Shown piece by piece: positions 35,869-46,794 of a stretch of 64,000 nt of DNA. The notes under the pieces were generated by a model that saw nothing but the letters and a program-made list of their open reading frames with translations, was not told where the DNA came from and made no database searches. The DNA is from Frankineae bacterium MT45 (lineage in GTDB: Bacteria > Actinomycetota > Actinomycetes > Mycobacteriales > Jatrophihabitantaceae). The translations under genes were made by a program, and so were the position numbers. Positions within the stretch are counted from its first letter, which is position 1, and each line of letters opens with the position of its first letter. The stretch covers positions 2,415,423 to 2,479,422 of the forward strand of contig LT629697.1 in the NCBI GenBank assembly GCA_900100325.1, read 5' to 3'.

Positions 35869-36750
35869 TCAGCCCGGCTTCGACGCCCGGTTCCGAGCCA
35901 AGGCGAGGAGGTCCGCTGCGGTGAGACGGGTGACGGCGTGCGACACCGCGGGCAGGGGCGAATCGCTGACCACCAGGACCCGTTCGTCGTTCTCCAGGGC
36001 GGCCAGACAGGCCCGCTCCACCTCCGTGGCGATCTCTGCGGGGTCGACGACGGGCTGGCCACTGACCGCGTCGCGCCACCACTCGTCGGTGACACCGGCG
36101 GCCGGTCCCTCGGCGCCGAGGACCGTGACGCGGGGCAGCAGTATGTCCAACGGCGGCCCGGAGTGGGCATCCACCCGGGAGTCGTCGACGACGCCGAAGC
36201 GGGCCAGATCGAAGAGCCTGTTCCACCACTCCTCGCGCGGCACTGCCTCATCCGGCGTCGTGCCGGACCCAGGCAGCATCGCCCGCGAATCCACGATCAG
36301 CGCGAGGGGAGGCTTGACGCGGCGCAGCCGTCGCCAGGTGCCGGCGAACCCTCGATGTAAGGGGAGGGCAGCGATCTCCGCCTCCTGCCACCAACGGATC
36401 TGCGTGCTCTCGGCGTTGGCCGCATGCGGATTGATCGGATGTTGTGGGCGCGCTACCACGGTCGTGTAGGACCAGCCGCCGTGATCGTCCACCAGCAGGC
36501 CGGTGGCTCTTACCGACGCCGGATCGAGTGCGGCCTCCTCGGCCGCCTCCCGAGTGGCGGCCTGAACCGCGTCTTCATGACTGTCCCGGGCACCTCCGGG
36601 AATGCCCCAGGTGTCACCTTCGTGGGTCCACGGCGCGCGATGCTGCAGGACGAAACTATCGCCGTCCTTGATCAGGAGCCCGGCCGCGCCGAATCGGCCC
36701 CAGTGGCGATGGCCGAGTTCGCACCGAACCCAGCCGTCACCGTCGCCCAT
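35869..36750 (-). CDS. Nudix hydrolase with uncharacterised C-terminal domain
   Basis: 293-residue protein. Residues about 18-150 form a Nudix domain with the box GGARDSHEDAVQAATREAAEEAAL (split here as GGARDSHEDAVQ and REAAEEAAL), the RE-x2-EE core intact; it should hydrolyse a nucleoside-diphosphate-linked compound. The remaining 140 residues (PPLALIVDSRAMLPG ... FGVVDDSRVDAHSG ... ERVLVVSDSPLPAVSH) show spaced Asp residues after hydrophobic strands, which recall NYN/PIN-like nucleases, but this is only a resemblance. It is 106 bp upstream of the adaptor gene on the same strand. Confidence 0.85.
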   Translation of the reverse strand: MGDGDGWVRCELGHRHWGRFGAAGLLIKDGDSFVLQHRAPWTHEGDTWGIPGGARDSHEDAVQAATREAAEEAALDPASVRATGLLVDDHGGWSYTTVVARPQHPINPHAANAESTQIRWWQEAEIAALPLHRGFAGTWRRLRRVKPPLALIVDSRAMLPGSGTTPDEAVPREEWWNRLFDLARFGVVDDSRVDAHSGPPLDILLPRVTVLGAEGPAAGVTDEWWRDAVSGQPVVDPAEIATEVERACLAALENDERVLVVSDSPLPAVSHAVTRLTAADLLALARNRASKPG

Positions 36751-37017
36751 GGGATGTTCTTACCAGCCTCGTCGGGGGCCGTCTTCACCCGCGCCAGCGG
36801 CGAGGAGTCGTCGGGCGTGGATGGATGCTGATGCTGATGGTGACGTCGGCCCGCCGGGTCGCCTCTCGGCGGAAGGCCGCTCGCGGCGGCAGTTGTGGGA
36901 CCGGGGGCCAGGATCGGGCCGACGCCAGACCCAAGCATACGCAAGAACCAAGGACCTGCCCGATGAGCGACGTATCGTTTGAGGCGGTATCACCACGCCG
37001 AAGGGAGTTGCACCCAC
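36751..37017 (+). other. Intergenic region with no recognised gene
   Basis: Divergent gap between the Nudix gene and the hypothetical gene at 37018. A short frame starting with ATG at 36963 has AAGGA eight bases upstream (MSDVSFEAVSPRRRELHPR...) but runs out of frame into the next gene and has no family resemblance. Confidence 0.4.
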
Positions 37018-37644
37018 GTGCCGTCGCCGGACTCTGGCCCGTCCCGTCACCACCGACCGGTCCCGTACGCCGACCTGGCGAAACTGATCGATGCGGCCGC
37101 TGACGGCAGCGAGTCATCGCCGGCTGAGGTGGCCGCGGCAACCGCCGCTCTCGTGGTCTCAGCCGGACGTTCCCGCGGCGCCGACGGGCAATTCGTGGAT
37201 CTGGCCGACACCGTCGGCATCGACACACTGGCCGAACTGTGGCGCCACGCGGACGCCGTGAGCCTCGCCGGCGTCCTGTGGGTGATGTATGTGCTTCGCC
37301 AGTGGTGTCGCAGCCAGGGCGACGAGGTGGCCCTGCTCTGGCGCGCCGGTGCCCCGTACGCGCCGGCCGACTCGGTGGTCGCCGGGGTGGCCGAGGGTGG
37401 TGGCCCGGAATCGGTGCGTCAGGTTGCCGATGACGTGCTCAGTGGTGCCTACGGGGGAGACTTCGCAGTGGCGTTGGAGCGGGCGGCCGCCTTCTTCCGG
37501 GTGATGGCAGCCGGACGACGCGAGACCGCTGGCTCTGACCCCGATGCCCGGGCGCAGCAGTTGACGCTAGCCGACCGCAACGAGCGCACGGCGGCCGATC
37601 TGCGCACCTCGGCCGCGTTCTGGCGGGCCGGGCAGTTGCAGTGA
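37018..37644 (+). CDS. Conserved hypothetical protein upstream of DUF4192
   Basis: About 208-residue soluble protein, start uncertain (GTG at 37018 with AAGGGAG about 11 bases upstream; the frame opens at 36979). The body is helical and Ala-rich: VPYADLAKLIDAA, GIDTLAELWRHADAVSLAGVLWVMYVLRQWCRSQGDEVALLWRAG, then VADDVLSGAYGGDFAVALERAAAFFRVMAAG. The SLAGVLWxMYxLRxW stretch looks conserved in character, but I do not recognise a named family. No signal peptide or membrane helix. It is followed after 144 bp by the DUF4192 gene on the same strand. Confidence 0.65.
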   Translation: MPSPDSGPSRHHRPVPYADLAKLIDAAADGSESSPAEVAAATAALVVSAGRSRGADGQFVDLADTVGIDTLAELWRHADAVSLAGVLWVMYVLRQWCRSQGDEVALLWRAGAPYAPADSVVAGVAEGGGPESVRQVADDVLSGAYGGDFAVALERAAAFFRVMAAGRRETAGSDPDARAQQLTLADRNERTAADLRTSAAFWRAGQLQ

Positions 37645-37709
37645 GTGCGGGGTTCACCAGCCGAGCGGATAGGGCCACGTACACCGGGCCAGTGACAATT
37701 TCCGGCTCG

Positions 37710-37738
37710 TAGTCCACAGCGCGAATCGGCAATCCACA
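37710..37738 (+). promoter_or_regulatory. Pair of DnaA-box-like sites upstream of DUF4192
   Basis: TAGTCCACA (37710-37718) and CAATCCACA (37730-37738), same orientation. The pair and its spacer resemble the element at 5268-5295 before recA almost base for base. Confidence 0.4.
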
Positions 37739-37788
37739 GACCGAGAATTCCTGCGCTGAAGACAGCCTGCAACGTCGAGACTCGACGC

Positions 37789-38862
37789 ATGAAGAAGCCC
37801 ACTGACAACGAAACGGCCCTCACGATCCGCGGAGCCGGAGATCTCATTGAAGCCATTCCCTACCTGCTCGGGTTTCACCCGACCGCCAGCCTGGTGATCA
37901 TCGGCCTCCAGGGCTCGCACGTCGCGCTGACGGCCCGCCTCGACCTGGCCGGGTTGGCTCCGCACGACGGGGTGGATCCGCTGGTAACGGTGCTGCGCAA
38001 CAGCGGTTCGGAGCGGGCCGTCGCCGCGATCTATGACGACGGCCCGGCCCGCCCCACCGAGATGGACCTGGCCTGGCGGTTGGAGATCGACATGCTCCGG
38101 GACGCACTGGCCGGCGACGGTGTTGAACTGGTCGACGCGGTGCTGGTCAGTGAGGGACGCTTCTACAGCTACTTCTGCGACGGATCGGACTGCTGCCCGT
38201 CGGCCGGACGACCGGTGCCGGGTGAGCGCTCCGCGGCTGCCGCGACCGCGACCTATGCCGGCTTGGTCGCCCACAACTCTCGGGAAGACCTGCTGCGGAT
38301 CATCGATCCGGCCAGCGACGTCGAACGGGAGGCGCTGGAGCCCGCGATCGCCGCCGCTGAGAACCGGGCCGTCGATGCAGCCCTGCGAGGTCATGAAGCA
38401 CGGCACATCCGGGCCGAGAAGCGGGCACTCTTTGCCGCGGCCCGGGCCTGCGATCAGGAGCTGTTTGCCGCAACAACCCTCCCGGGTAGCGACGCCGCGG
38501 TCGGTCGGTACGTCGCGGCGCTGACCAACATCCACATCCGCGACGCCCTCTGGGTCGCGATCGATGCCCGTCGCATCGACGGCTCCGGCCTGTGGCGGGA
38601 CCTGGCCCAGCGGGCGCCAGCGCCCTACGACGCCGCTCCGCTATTTCTCTTCGCCTGGGCCCTGTGGCGTTCGGGGAATGGCACACTCTCCCGGATTGCC
38701 GCCGAGCGCGCCCTTGCTAGCGACCCGGGGTACTCGGCGGCCAGGCTGCTGCTCAGCGCGCTGGATCACGGACTAGACCCGCGCCGTACGCCACGCCTGC
38801 GCGGCGGGTCATCGGCTGCCACAGCCGGCAAGCGGCCCATCGAAGGGGAACTAGCGTGTTGA
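37789..38862 (+). CDS. DUF4192 family protein
   Basis: 357-residue actinobacterial DUF4192 protein (Rv2714-neighbourhood type families share this locus). The signature IRGAGDLIEAIPYLLGFHPTASLVIIGL opens the protein, followed by ALTARLDLAG and DAVLVSEGRFYSYFCDGSDCCPSAG. The C-terminal segment ALWVAIDARRIDG ... PLFLFAWALWRSGNGTLSRIAAERALASDPGYSAARLLLSALD is a tetratricopeptide-like tail. Function unknown; cytosolic. It ends 56 bp from the end of gltD, convergently. Confidence 0.9.
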   Translation: MKKPTDNETALTIRGAGDLIEAIPYLLGFHPTASLVIIGLQGSHVALTARLDLAGLAPHDGVDPLVTVLRNSGSERAVAAIYDDGPARPTEMDLAWRLEIDMLRDALAGDGVELVDAVLVSEGRFYSYFCDGSDCCPSAGRPVPGERSAAAATATYAGLVAHNSREDLLRIIDPASDVEREALEPAIAAAENRAVDAALRGHEARHIRAEKRALFAAARACDQELFAATTLPGSDAAVGRYVAALTNIHIRDALWVAIDARRIDGSGLWRDLAQRAPAPYDAAPLFLFAWALWRSGNGTLSRIAAERALASDPGYSAARLLLSALDHGLDPRRTPRLRGGSSAATAGKRPIEGELAC

Positions 38863-38918
38863 CCGGCACCCGTGGCGCCGGTGCGGTCGGCCGGTGTCGG
38901 GTCCGGGGAGAGATCTCC

Positions 38919-40385
<1,467 letters not shown>

Positions 40386-40557
40386 GGCGAGTCCCTTCGG
40401 TGCGCCGTCAACAGCAAGGAATTGCTTGGAGCCGGCGCAGCTGGTGGGCGGTCGGGAGTTGATCTGCGAGACGACGCCGGCCCGTAGACGGGTTCGATTC
40501 TATCCGTCGTGGAGCGGGTGCGCGGGCGACGAGGTGTGACGTCGCCAGCCCCGTCGA

Positions 40558-41274
40558 TCAGGCGACGCGACTCGTCTGCGGTTCTACCGCTGCGCTCACG
40601 AAGACGTGCTCGGCTACATATCCACTGAACTTCGAGGTCGTCCCGTCATGAGTGATCTCGACATCCGCGCCCACCCGGCGCAGGCTCAAACGCTCGCCGG
40701 GACGCACGCCGGCGTCGGCGAAGCGCTTCATCAGATCCGCGTCGGACTGCAGCTGCTCGCTGATCCGCTCGACGATCACCTGTGGAGTGTTGGCCGAGGC
40801 GGCGGCGAGGGTGAGGCGTTCGGCCGTGATCGTGGTGTCAAAGGGGAGCCCGAGATCCTCCAGACCCGGAATCGGGTTGCCGTGCGGGCAGACCAGCGGC
40901 TTCTCGAGCAGGCTCAGGATCCGCCGCTCGACGGCATCGCTCATCACGTGCTCCCAGCGGCAGGCTTCGATGTGCAGCTGGTCCCAGTCCAGGCCGATGA
41001 TGTCGGCCAGCAAGCGCTCGGCGAGGCGGTGCTTGCGCATCACCGCGATCGCCTCGCGGCGCCCCGTCTCCGACAACTGAAGGTGGCGATCGTCAGCAAC
41101 ATGAAGCAGACCGTCGCGCTCCATTCGCGCGACGGTCTGGCTCACGGTCGGGCCGCTCTGGCCGAGGCGTTCGGCGATCCGCGCGCGGAGGGCGACGATG
41201 CCCTCCTCCTCCAGCTCGTAGATGGTGCGCAGATACATTTCAGTCGTATCGATGAGCTCGCTGTGGTGACTCAC
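40558..41274 (-). CDS. ideR: Iron-dependent repressor IdeR/DmdR
   Basis: 238-residue DtxR-family regulator that binds iron boxes when loaded with Fe(II). The winged helix LRARIAERLGQSGPTVSQTVARMERDGLL is near-identical in character to IdeR/DmdR1. The metal-binding and dimerisation domain has MRKHRLAERLL, EACRWEHVMSDAVERRIL (metal-ligand Cys, His, Glu) and CPHGNPIPG. An SH3-like C-terminal domain follows (about residues 150-225). The GTG start at 41274 is 78 bp downstream of sigB, the same arrangement as sigB-ideR in M. tuberculosis. A likely target in this window is the double iron box at 22241. Confidence 0.96.
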   Translation of the reverse strand: MSHHSELIDTTEMYLRTIYELEEEGIVALRARIAERLGQSGPTVSQTVARMERDGLLHVADDRHLQLSETGRREAIAVMRKHRLAERLLADIIGLDWDQLHIEACRWEHVMSDAVERRILSLLEKPLVCPHGNPIPGLEDLGLPFDTTITAERLTLAAASANTPQVIVERISEQLQSDADLMKRFADAGVRPGERLSLRRVGADVEITHDGTTSKFSGYVAEHVFVSAAVEPQTSRVA

Positions 41275-41352
41275 TTGGGTATGCCCTCTTTCGGCTGACG
41301 CGTGCGTTCATCGTAGTTCTCTCGCGGCGCGTCGAGTGACAACCCCGCGAAT

Positions 41353-42630
41353 CTAGTCGAGATAGTCGCGCAGAGCCTGAGCGCGCGACGGGTGGCGCAA
41401 CTTCGCCATCGTCTCCCGCTCGATCTGGCGGATTCGCTCACGGCTGAGCTTGAAGGCCCGCCCGATCTCGTCGAGCGTCTTGGGCTGGCCGTCGGTGAGA
41501 CCGTAGCGCATCCGGACCACGGCTGCCTCACGCTCGTCCAGCGTCGCGAGCACGTCGTGAAGCTGAACCTTCATCAGGCCGGTCTCGACAGCCTCCTCGG
41601 CCGCCTGTGCGTTGACGTCGGCGATGAAGTCACCAAGCGCCGCGTCGTCATCCGCACCGACGGTCTGATCCAGACTCACCAGGTCACGGGAGAGGTCCAG
41701 CAGTTCGCGGACCCGGTCCTCGGTGATGTCGAGTTCCGCCGCCAGTTCGGCGTGCGTCGGGGCGCGGCCCAGCTGCTGGTTGCGCTCGCGGCGGATCCGC
41801 TGCAGTTTGTTGACCTGCTCGACCAGGTGCACGGGGAGGCGGATGGTGCGTGACTGGTCGGCCATCGCCCGGCTGATCGCCTGCCGGATCCACCACGTGG
41901 CATAGGTCGAGAACTTGAAGCCCTTGGCGTAGTCGAACTTCTCGACGGCGCGGATCAGACCGAGGTTCCCCTCCTGGATCAGGTCCAGGAACGGCATGCC
42001 GTGTCCGGTGTAGCGCTTGGCGAGGGAGACGACCAGACGCAGATTGGCCCGCAGCAGATGGTCCTTCGCCCGCTCGCCGTCCATCACCAGCGCGCGCAGA
42101 TCACGGCGGCGGGCCGGGGTGAAGGAATTCTTCGCCGCGAGCAGATGTCCGGCGTAGAGACCGGCCTCGATCCGCTTCGCCAGTTCGACCTCGTCGACCG
42201 CGGTCAGCAGCGCGACCTTGCCGATCTCGTTGAGGTAGACGCGCACCAGATCGGCAGAGGCAGCGGCCTCGTCGAGGTCACTGCGACCCCGCACCGAGAA
42301 GGCGCCGTCGTCGTCGCTCTCGACTGCACTTGATTCCGCATCAGCCTCGGTGTCGACCGTCGCCGCGGTGACGTCGCCGGAGATGAAGGCCTTCTCGTCC
42401 TTGAGGGCGCTCGGTGGGGTAGCGAGCTTCTCGGCGGTGGTGTTCTCGACCGGCTTGCTAGTGGCCTTCGGGGTGGCCGTCGCAGTGCTCGGGGCCGTCG
42501 CAGTACTCGGGCTCGTCGCGTCGCCGATCGCGGCGCGTCGGGTGCTGCGGTGCGTACGGGTCGCCAGACGGGCGTCGCCCGTCGTGCTTCGGGGGTTCGT
42601 ACGGCTTCGTGCGGTTCGGGGCGTTGTCAT
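41353..42630 (-). CDS. sigB: RNA polymerase sigma factor SigB-like
   Basis: 425-residue group 1/2 sigma factor. The first 110 residues are Thr/Ala/Ser-rich and then acidic; region 1.2 begins at [18 protein letters not shown]. Region 2 ([31 protein letters not shown]), region 2.4 ([29 protein letters not shown]) and region 4 with the helix-turn-helix ([18 protein letters not shown]) are complete. The C-terminus [14 protein letters not shown] nearly matches that of SigA at 49833. Position upstream of ideR marks it as SigB rather than the primary factor. Its promoter was not resolved. Confidence 0.95.
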   Translation of the reverse strand: MTTPRTARSRTNPRSTTGDARLATRTHRSTRRAAIGDATSPSTATAPSTATATPKATSKPVENTTAEKLATPPSALKDEKAFISGDVTAATVDTEADAESSAVESDDDGAFSVRGRSDLDEAAASADLVRVYLNEIGKVALLTAVDEVELAKRIEAGLYAGHLLAAKNSFTPARRRDLRALVMDGERAKDHLLRANLRLVVSLAKRYTGHGMPFLDLIQEGNLGLIRAVEKFDYAKGFKFSTYATWWIRQAISRAMADQSRTIRLPVHLVEQVNKLQRIRRERNQQLGRAPTHAELAAELDITEDRVRELLDLSRDLVSLDQTVGADDDAALGDFIADVNAQAAEEAVETGLMKVQLHDVLATLDEREAAVVRMRYGLTDGQPKTLDEIGRAFKLSRERIRQIERETMAKLRHPSRAQALRDYLD

Positions 42631-42794
42631 CGGTTACCAGCCACCTAAAGTTTCGTATATGGGTTCTCGACAGTTAATTCGTTGTCGGGGCCTTCGCGGT
42701 TCAACTACTTCAACGCGGTACTGGCTGTGATGTTCCCGTCAGGTGCATTCGGATAACGGGTTCTCAGGGATAACTCAGGGTGTCCAGCCGGGGT

Positions 42795-43220
42795 TCAGAC
42801 CTCGACGAGAAGCGTTATCGGCCCGTCGTTCACGAGCCCGACCTGCATGTCGGCGCCGAAAACACCGGTCTGTACGGGCGCGCCCAACTCGCGCAGCGCC
42901 GCCACGAATGCCTCCACCAGTGGCTCGGCCACCTCACCCGGCGCTGCCGCGCTCCAACTCGGGCGACGACCGCGTCTGGTGTCGGCGTAGAGGGTGAACT
43001 GGCTGACGACGAGGATCGCCGCGCCCGGTGTGGTGGCGACCGATGACTCACCGGACAGGATGCGGAGTTCATGAACCTTGCGGGCCAGTTCGAGGGCATG
43101 CCGCGGCTCGTCGCTGTGGGTCACTCCGACCAGCACCAGCAGCCCCGAACCGATTTCGGCCACGACTTGATCGTCGATGCGCACCGAGGCATTCAGGCAG
43201 CGCTGAATCAGCGCCCTCAT
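42795..43220 (-). CDS. dtd: D-aminoacyl-tRNA deacylase
   Basis: 141-residue DTD that hydrolyses D-amino acids from mischarged tRNA. Full set of signatures: [19 protein letters not shown] at the N-terminus, the catalytic [16 protein letters not shown], and the C-terminal NDGPITL (NXGPxT) loop holding the cis-Pro. Its ATG overlaps the end of the methyltransferase gene by 4 bases, so the two are coupled. It lies upstream of sigB on the same strand with about 164 bp between. Confidence 0.96.
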   Translation of the reverse strand: MRALIQRCLNASVRIDDQVVAEIGSGLLVLVGVTHSDEPRHALELARKVHELRILSGESSVATTPGAAILVVSQFTLYADTRRGRRPSWSAAAPGEVAEPLVEAFVAALRELGAPVQTGVFGADMQVGLVNDGPITLLVEV

Positions 43221-44797
43221 CGACTGCTCGCAGGTGGCAGCAGCACTCCGCGCGCCACCAAGTCACGCACGACCGGGGCCAGCGAAACCGCCACCGCGTC
43301 GAGACTCAGCCCCCGCGAGTCGGCGAGCAGCGCGACGAGGAGCGACAGGGGAGTCCGGCCGTCGCACCCGGCCAGCAGGCCGGCGACCGCGTCGTCGGTC
43401 TCCAGCTCCCAGCGCATGCCGGAGCGCTGGACGAGAGTGAGTGCCGAAGTCTGCCACCCCGGCGCACCAATTCCTGCCACGGGTGACGACGCCGCCGAGT
43501 GGGCCGAATCGCGGCGTAGCACGACATCGGGGGCGACCCGAAACGCGGACTGCAGGATTTCGGCGTCCGAATACGTGGCCAGCCACGCACCCCGGTCGAA
43601 CCAGGCCGAGATCTCACCGCCGATCGGCTGTTCGATGGCCTGGGGGACGTCCTCGAAGACCAGGGTCCGGGCGGCGGCATCGCTGCGCCGGAGTGAGATG
43701 AGGCCCATGCCGACGGCCACGATGCCGGCGTCGGCGAACCAGTCGCGCCACAGGTTGTAGCGCTTTCGCCAGGCTTGAGTACCCGGTACCTCGCCGCCGT
43801 CGCGGAGCCAGAGGCTGACGTACTCACCGGGGTCGGCGACCTCCCGCTGCCAGATCCAGGCATCCACCCCGTCCGGAAGCCAGGATTGAACCCGTTCACC
43901 AACCTCCTCGCCCGCGGTGATGGCCCAGTTGGCCAGTAGTTGGGCGGTGCCACCGCTGCGGAGTCGAGCAGGGAGCCCACCGACGAGCCGGCGGCAGAGC
44001 TCGTCCCCGGCCAGCCCGCCGTCGCGGTAGGTGTAGCCGCCGGTCTCATCGCTCCACCCCGGGCTCATCACGAACGGTGGATTGGAGACAATCAGGTCGA
44101 ACTCCTCGCCGGCCACCGGTTCGAGCAGTGATCCCTCGCGAAGGTCGAACTCGACACCGCCCAGGGCAGCGCTGGTGGCCGCGAACCGCAGCGCGCGCAG
44201 GCTGATATCGGTCGAAGTGACCCGGTCGCAGTGCCGGGAGAGATGCAATGACTGGATTCCGCAGCCGGTCCCGATATCCAGCGCCCGCTCGACCGGTCGA
44301 CGCATGGTCGATTGGGCAAGCAGCAGAGCGGCCGCGCCGACCCCGAGTACGTGGTCGCTCGAGAGTGGTCCGGGGCGGACATCGCTGCCGAAGTCGGAGA
44401 GGACCCACCAGCCGGATTCGGCCGGTGTCTGATCTGCGTCGCTCGGCGCGTCGCTCTCGGCATATGGGCGGAGCTCCAGACGCGCCGTGGCCGTGCCACC
44501 GTTCGTCGCCACGATCCCGGCGCGGTGGAGGGCTTCGGCATTCTCGCGACCGACCGCCCGCTCCAGCACGGCCGTCTCGATCGGCTCGGCCAGCAGGAAC
44601 AGCCTGATCAGCTCCGAAGTCGGGTCGCCCGCAAGGGCCCGAGCCGCCCCGGCGTAGTCCCCGCGCGATAGGGCCGCCTGCCCCTCCCAGTCCAGGGTCG
44701 CGTTGACGACGTCCACCGTGTAGTGAGCGTCGAGCGTTGTCCGCAGTCGGTCGGTCTCAGCGACGTTCAGCAGCGGACGGGCGGCGGCTTCGCTCAT
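43217..44797 (-). CDS. Class I methyltransferase (NPPF type) with N-terminal helical domain
   Basis: About 526-residue protein. An N-terminal domain (residues 1-150) precedes a Rossmann methyltransferase core with motif [18 protein letters not shown], motif [16 protein letters not shown] and the amide/base-binding motif [11 protein letters not shown], as in RsmC and HemK-type enzymes acting on rRNA bases or glutamine. A C-terminal region of about 150 residues is unassigned. The frame opens at 45061, but the ATG at 44797 has GAGGA about 8 bases upstream and avoids overlap with the DUF3099 gene; ATG 44815 is the alternative. The substrate is not known. Confidence 0.83.
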   Translation of the reverse strand: MSEAAARPLLNVAETDRLRTTLDAHYTVDVVNATLDWEGQAALSRGDYAGAARALAGDPTSELIRLFLLAEPIETAVLERAVGRENAEALHRAGIVATNGGTATARLELRPYAESDAPSDADQTPAESGWWVLSDFGSDVRPGPLSSDHVLGVGAAALLLAQSTMRRPVERALDIGTGCGIQSLHLSRHCDRVTSTDISLRALRFAATSAALGGVEFDLREGSLLEPVAGEEFDLIVSNPPFVMSPGWSDETGGYTYRDGGLAGDELCRRLVGGLPARLRSGGTAQLLANWAITAGEEVGERVQSWLPDGVDAWIWQREVADPGEYVSLWLRDGGEVPGTQAWRKRYNLWRDWFADAGIVAVGMGLISLRRSDAAARTLVFEDVPQAIEQPIGGEISAWFDRGAWLATYSDAEILQSAFRVAPDVVLRRDSAHSAASSPVAGIGAPGWQTSALTLVQRSGMRWELETDDAVAGLLAGCDGRTPLSLLVALLADSRGLSLDAVAVSLAPVVRDLVARGVLLPPASSR

Positions 44798-44925
44798 CCG
44801 TGCATCCTCGCTCATCCCGCCCGGTGCCATGCACATCGGGCGCCGCCTGCCTCTTCGCTGCGTGATTTCCAAGGTTCTCGGCCCCGAAGTCCCCAGGCCG
44901 CGCATTACCGGAGCAGTATGGGACT

Positions 44926-45267
44926 GTGCGCCACCACACCCCTGATCCGGCCGTCCGGATAACCAGCCTCGCCCAGAGTCGCGAGCAGGAGTTTGTGCAT
45001 CGACGCCGCCGCTACTCGATGATGATGGGGATCCGGGTGGTCTGTGTGATCGCGGCCGCACCGCTGTACGCCATCAACCCCTGGCTGGCGCTGGTCGCGA
45101 TCGTCGGCGGCGCGGTGCTGCCGTGGTCGGCGGTCCTGCTGGCCAACGACGGCCCGCGCAAGCGCACCCCACCGGCCCGCGAGGTGCTCCGCAGGCGAAA
45201 CGAACTGGCGCTCGGCGCCGGCGGAGATGATGCGGATACTCCGGAGGGGCGCACCGTCGACGGATAA
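44926..45267 (+). CDS. DUF3099 membrane protein
   Basis: 113-residue DUF3099 protein with two membrane helices (MMMGIRVVCVIAAAPLYAI and LALVAIVGGAVLPWSAVLLAN) and the family opening VRITSLAQSREQEFVHRRRRYS. Function unknown. The GTG start has CAGTAT six bases upstream, a plausible leaderless -10. It lies between the divergent methyltransferase and DUF3039, as in mycobacteria. Its stop codon TAA is inside the first unit of the 15-bp tandem repeat that follows, so the variable C-terminus (DDADTPEGRTVDG) is next to repeat-driven change. Confidence 0.87.
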   Translation: MRHHTPDPAVRITSLAQSREQEFVHRRRRYSMMMGIRVVCVIAAAPLYAINPWLALVAIVGGAVLPWSAVLLANDGPRKRTPPAREVLRRRNELALGAGGDDADTPEGRTVDG

Positions 45268-45326
45268 GGCATCGGCGGATAAGGCATCGACGGGTAAGGC
45301 ATCGGCGGATCGGCTCGACGGATAGG
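45258..45326 (+). repeat. 15-bp tandem repeat after the DUF3099 gene
   Basis: Units CGACGGATAAGGCAT, CGGCGGATAAGGCAT and CGACGGGTAAGGCAT (45258-45302), then two shortened copies to 45326. Two of the three full units contain TAA in frame with DUF3099. Confidence 0.85.
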
Positions 45327-45384
45327 TGACGTCGGATTGGACGGACGGACGCTGCCGACGCCTCCCGGTGGCACAATAAGCCTC

Positions 45385-45609
45385 GTGAGCACAGAAACTC
45401 TCGAATCCCCGAAGACCTCCGAGACCGACACCGGCAGCGAGGTCTTTCACTACGTGCGGAAGGCCAAGATTGCCGAGAGTGCGGTGATGGGAACGATGGT
45501 TCAGGCCCTCTGCGGCGAGGTCTTCCCGGTGACGCGTACGCCCAAGCCCGGTTCGCCCGTCTGCCCGGCCTGCAAAGAGGTCTACGACTCGCTGCCCGGC
45601 GGCGAGTAA
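45385..45609 (+). CDS. DUF3039 small zinc-ribbon protein
   Basis: 74-residue DUF3039 protein. The conserved part VFHYVRKAKIAESAVMGTMVQALCGEVFPVTRTPKPGSPVCPACKEVYDSLP carries Cys near residue 49 and a CPAC pair, a likely metal site. Function unknown. The GTG at 45385 is favoured because conserved sequence starts soon after it; CACAAT 7 bases upstream may be its -10. Its last 28 bp overlap the end of the convergent YihY gene. Confidence 0.9.
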   Translation: MSTETLESPKTSETDTGSEVFHYVRKAKIAESAVMGTMVQALCGEVFPVTRTPKPGSPVCPACKEVYDSLPGGE

Positions 45610-46631
45610 CCCTCGCCCGGCTCGGCGGCATCGGGGTCAGGACTATCGGCCCCAGTAGCGCTCGCCTCAGTAGCGCTGGCCTCGGCGGCTGTCTCGCTGA
45701 CGGCGGCGGGGGGAGTCAGTTCCTCGCTCAAGCGGTGCCAGCGTGACTGCGCGGCCTCGCGCCCGAGCAGCGTGGGCGACAGCTGCTCGATTGCGGCGTT
45801 GAACTCGGCGCCGAGCAGCACCCCGAGGGCCAGCACGTAGAAGAAGAGCAGGGCGGCGATCGGAGCCGCCAGCGCACCGTAGGCATGATTCTGGTCAAGG
45901 ATGAACGTGATGTACGTGCGCAGGGCGATCGATCCGAAGAGGAAGATTCCCAGCGCCAGGCAGGCGCCGGGTACGCCGCGACCCCAGGGCAGGCGGCGTG
46001 GCGGCGCGAGGTGATACAGCGTTGTCAGCCCGAGCAGAATGAGCAGGACGACCATCGGGTAGTAGGCATCGGTGATGAACGACTTCGCCCCGGCCCGGAT
46101 CCCGACCGGGAAGAGGTCACCGACCAGCGAGGGGCCGAGCACCAGCAGCGGGAGCAGGACGACCCCGACGGCGATCGAGCCAAGGAAGAGACCTAGGGCC
46201 AGCAGCCGACTCTGCACGGCACCGCGCTGGTCGCGCATTCCGTAGGCGATCGTGATCGTGTTGACGAAGGTGGCCGTCGCCGATGAACCGGCCCAGAGTG
46301 CCAGCGCGAAGCCGACACTGATGATGTCGATGCGCTGGCCGTGCAGGATCTCGCGCAGCGTCGGCGAGACGACCTCGTTGACCACCTCCGGGCTGAAGGC
46401 ACGAGCCAGGGTCGCCTCGATCTGGGACTCGGTGCGGTCGACCGTCCCGGTACCCAGCCAGCGCGACACGTAGCCCAGCGACGCGATCGAGGCCAGGAAG
46501 AGGGACGGCAGGCTCAGCAGTTGCCAGAATGCGGCCTCGGCCGAGAGCCCGAGAACGCGGTCGTGCCAGCCCGCGACCACGGTGTGACGCAGCAGTTGGG
46601 GCAGGTACCGAATGCGACGCAGGAACCTCAT
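45582..46631 (-). CDS. YihY/BrkB-family membrane protein
   Basis: 349-residue integral membrane protein with about six helices, of the YihY/virulence-factor BrkB family (once called ribonuclease BN). Seen: LSAEAAFWQLLSLPSLFLASIASLGYV, SVGFALALWAGSSATATFVNTITIAYGMRD and YGALAAPIAALLFFYVLALGVLLGAEFNAAIEQ, each split by family-typical loops. The C-terminal 60 residues are Ala/Thr/Glu-rich and cytoplasmic. The frame is open to 46970 but the conserved region begins at the ATG 46631. The transport role of the family is not settled. Convergent overlap with DUF3039. Confidence 0.88.
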   Translation of the reverse strand: MRFLRRIRYLPQLLRHTVVAGWHDRVLGLSAEAAFWQLLSLPSLFLASIASLGYVSRWLGTGTVDRTESQIEATLARAFSPEVVNEVVSPTLREILHGQRIDIISVGFALALWAGSSATATFVNTITIAYGMRDQRGAVQSRLLALGLFLGSIAVGVVLLPLLVLGPSLVGDLFPVGIRAGAKSFITDAYYPMVVLLILLGLTTLYHLAPPRRLPWGRGVPGACLALGIFLFGSIALRTYITFILDQNHAYGALAAPIAALLFFYVLALGVLLGAEFNAAIEQLSPTLLGREAAQSRWHRLSEELTPPAAVSETAAEASATEASATGADSPDPDAAEPGEGYSPPGSES

Positions 46632-46781
46632 ACAGGCCGTGGCGCCGTTCGGGTAGCCGCACCGTCGGTCGCGCTCGCGATCAGTGGCGGGGGAGAGACC
46701 CGTCGACGAGTCGGGCGCGGCGATAACGACTTCACGCCCTGAGTCTGGTTCATCCAACAGCTGATATCCCAGACCGGTGCG

Positions 46782-46787
46782 TAACGT
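46782..46787 (+). promoter_or_regulatory. -10 element of leaderless TRIC gene
   Basis: TAACGT, 7 bases, then GTG at 46795. This decides the start in favour of 46795 over the GTGs at 46777 and 46786. Confidence 0.5.
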
Positions 46788-46794
46788 GTGGTTC

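Noticed and set aside
40485-40507. GGTTCGATTC resembling a tRNA T-loop
   Set aside because: The flanking arms do not pair and no acceptor or anticodon stem could be built.
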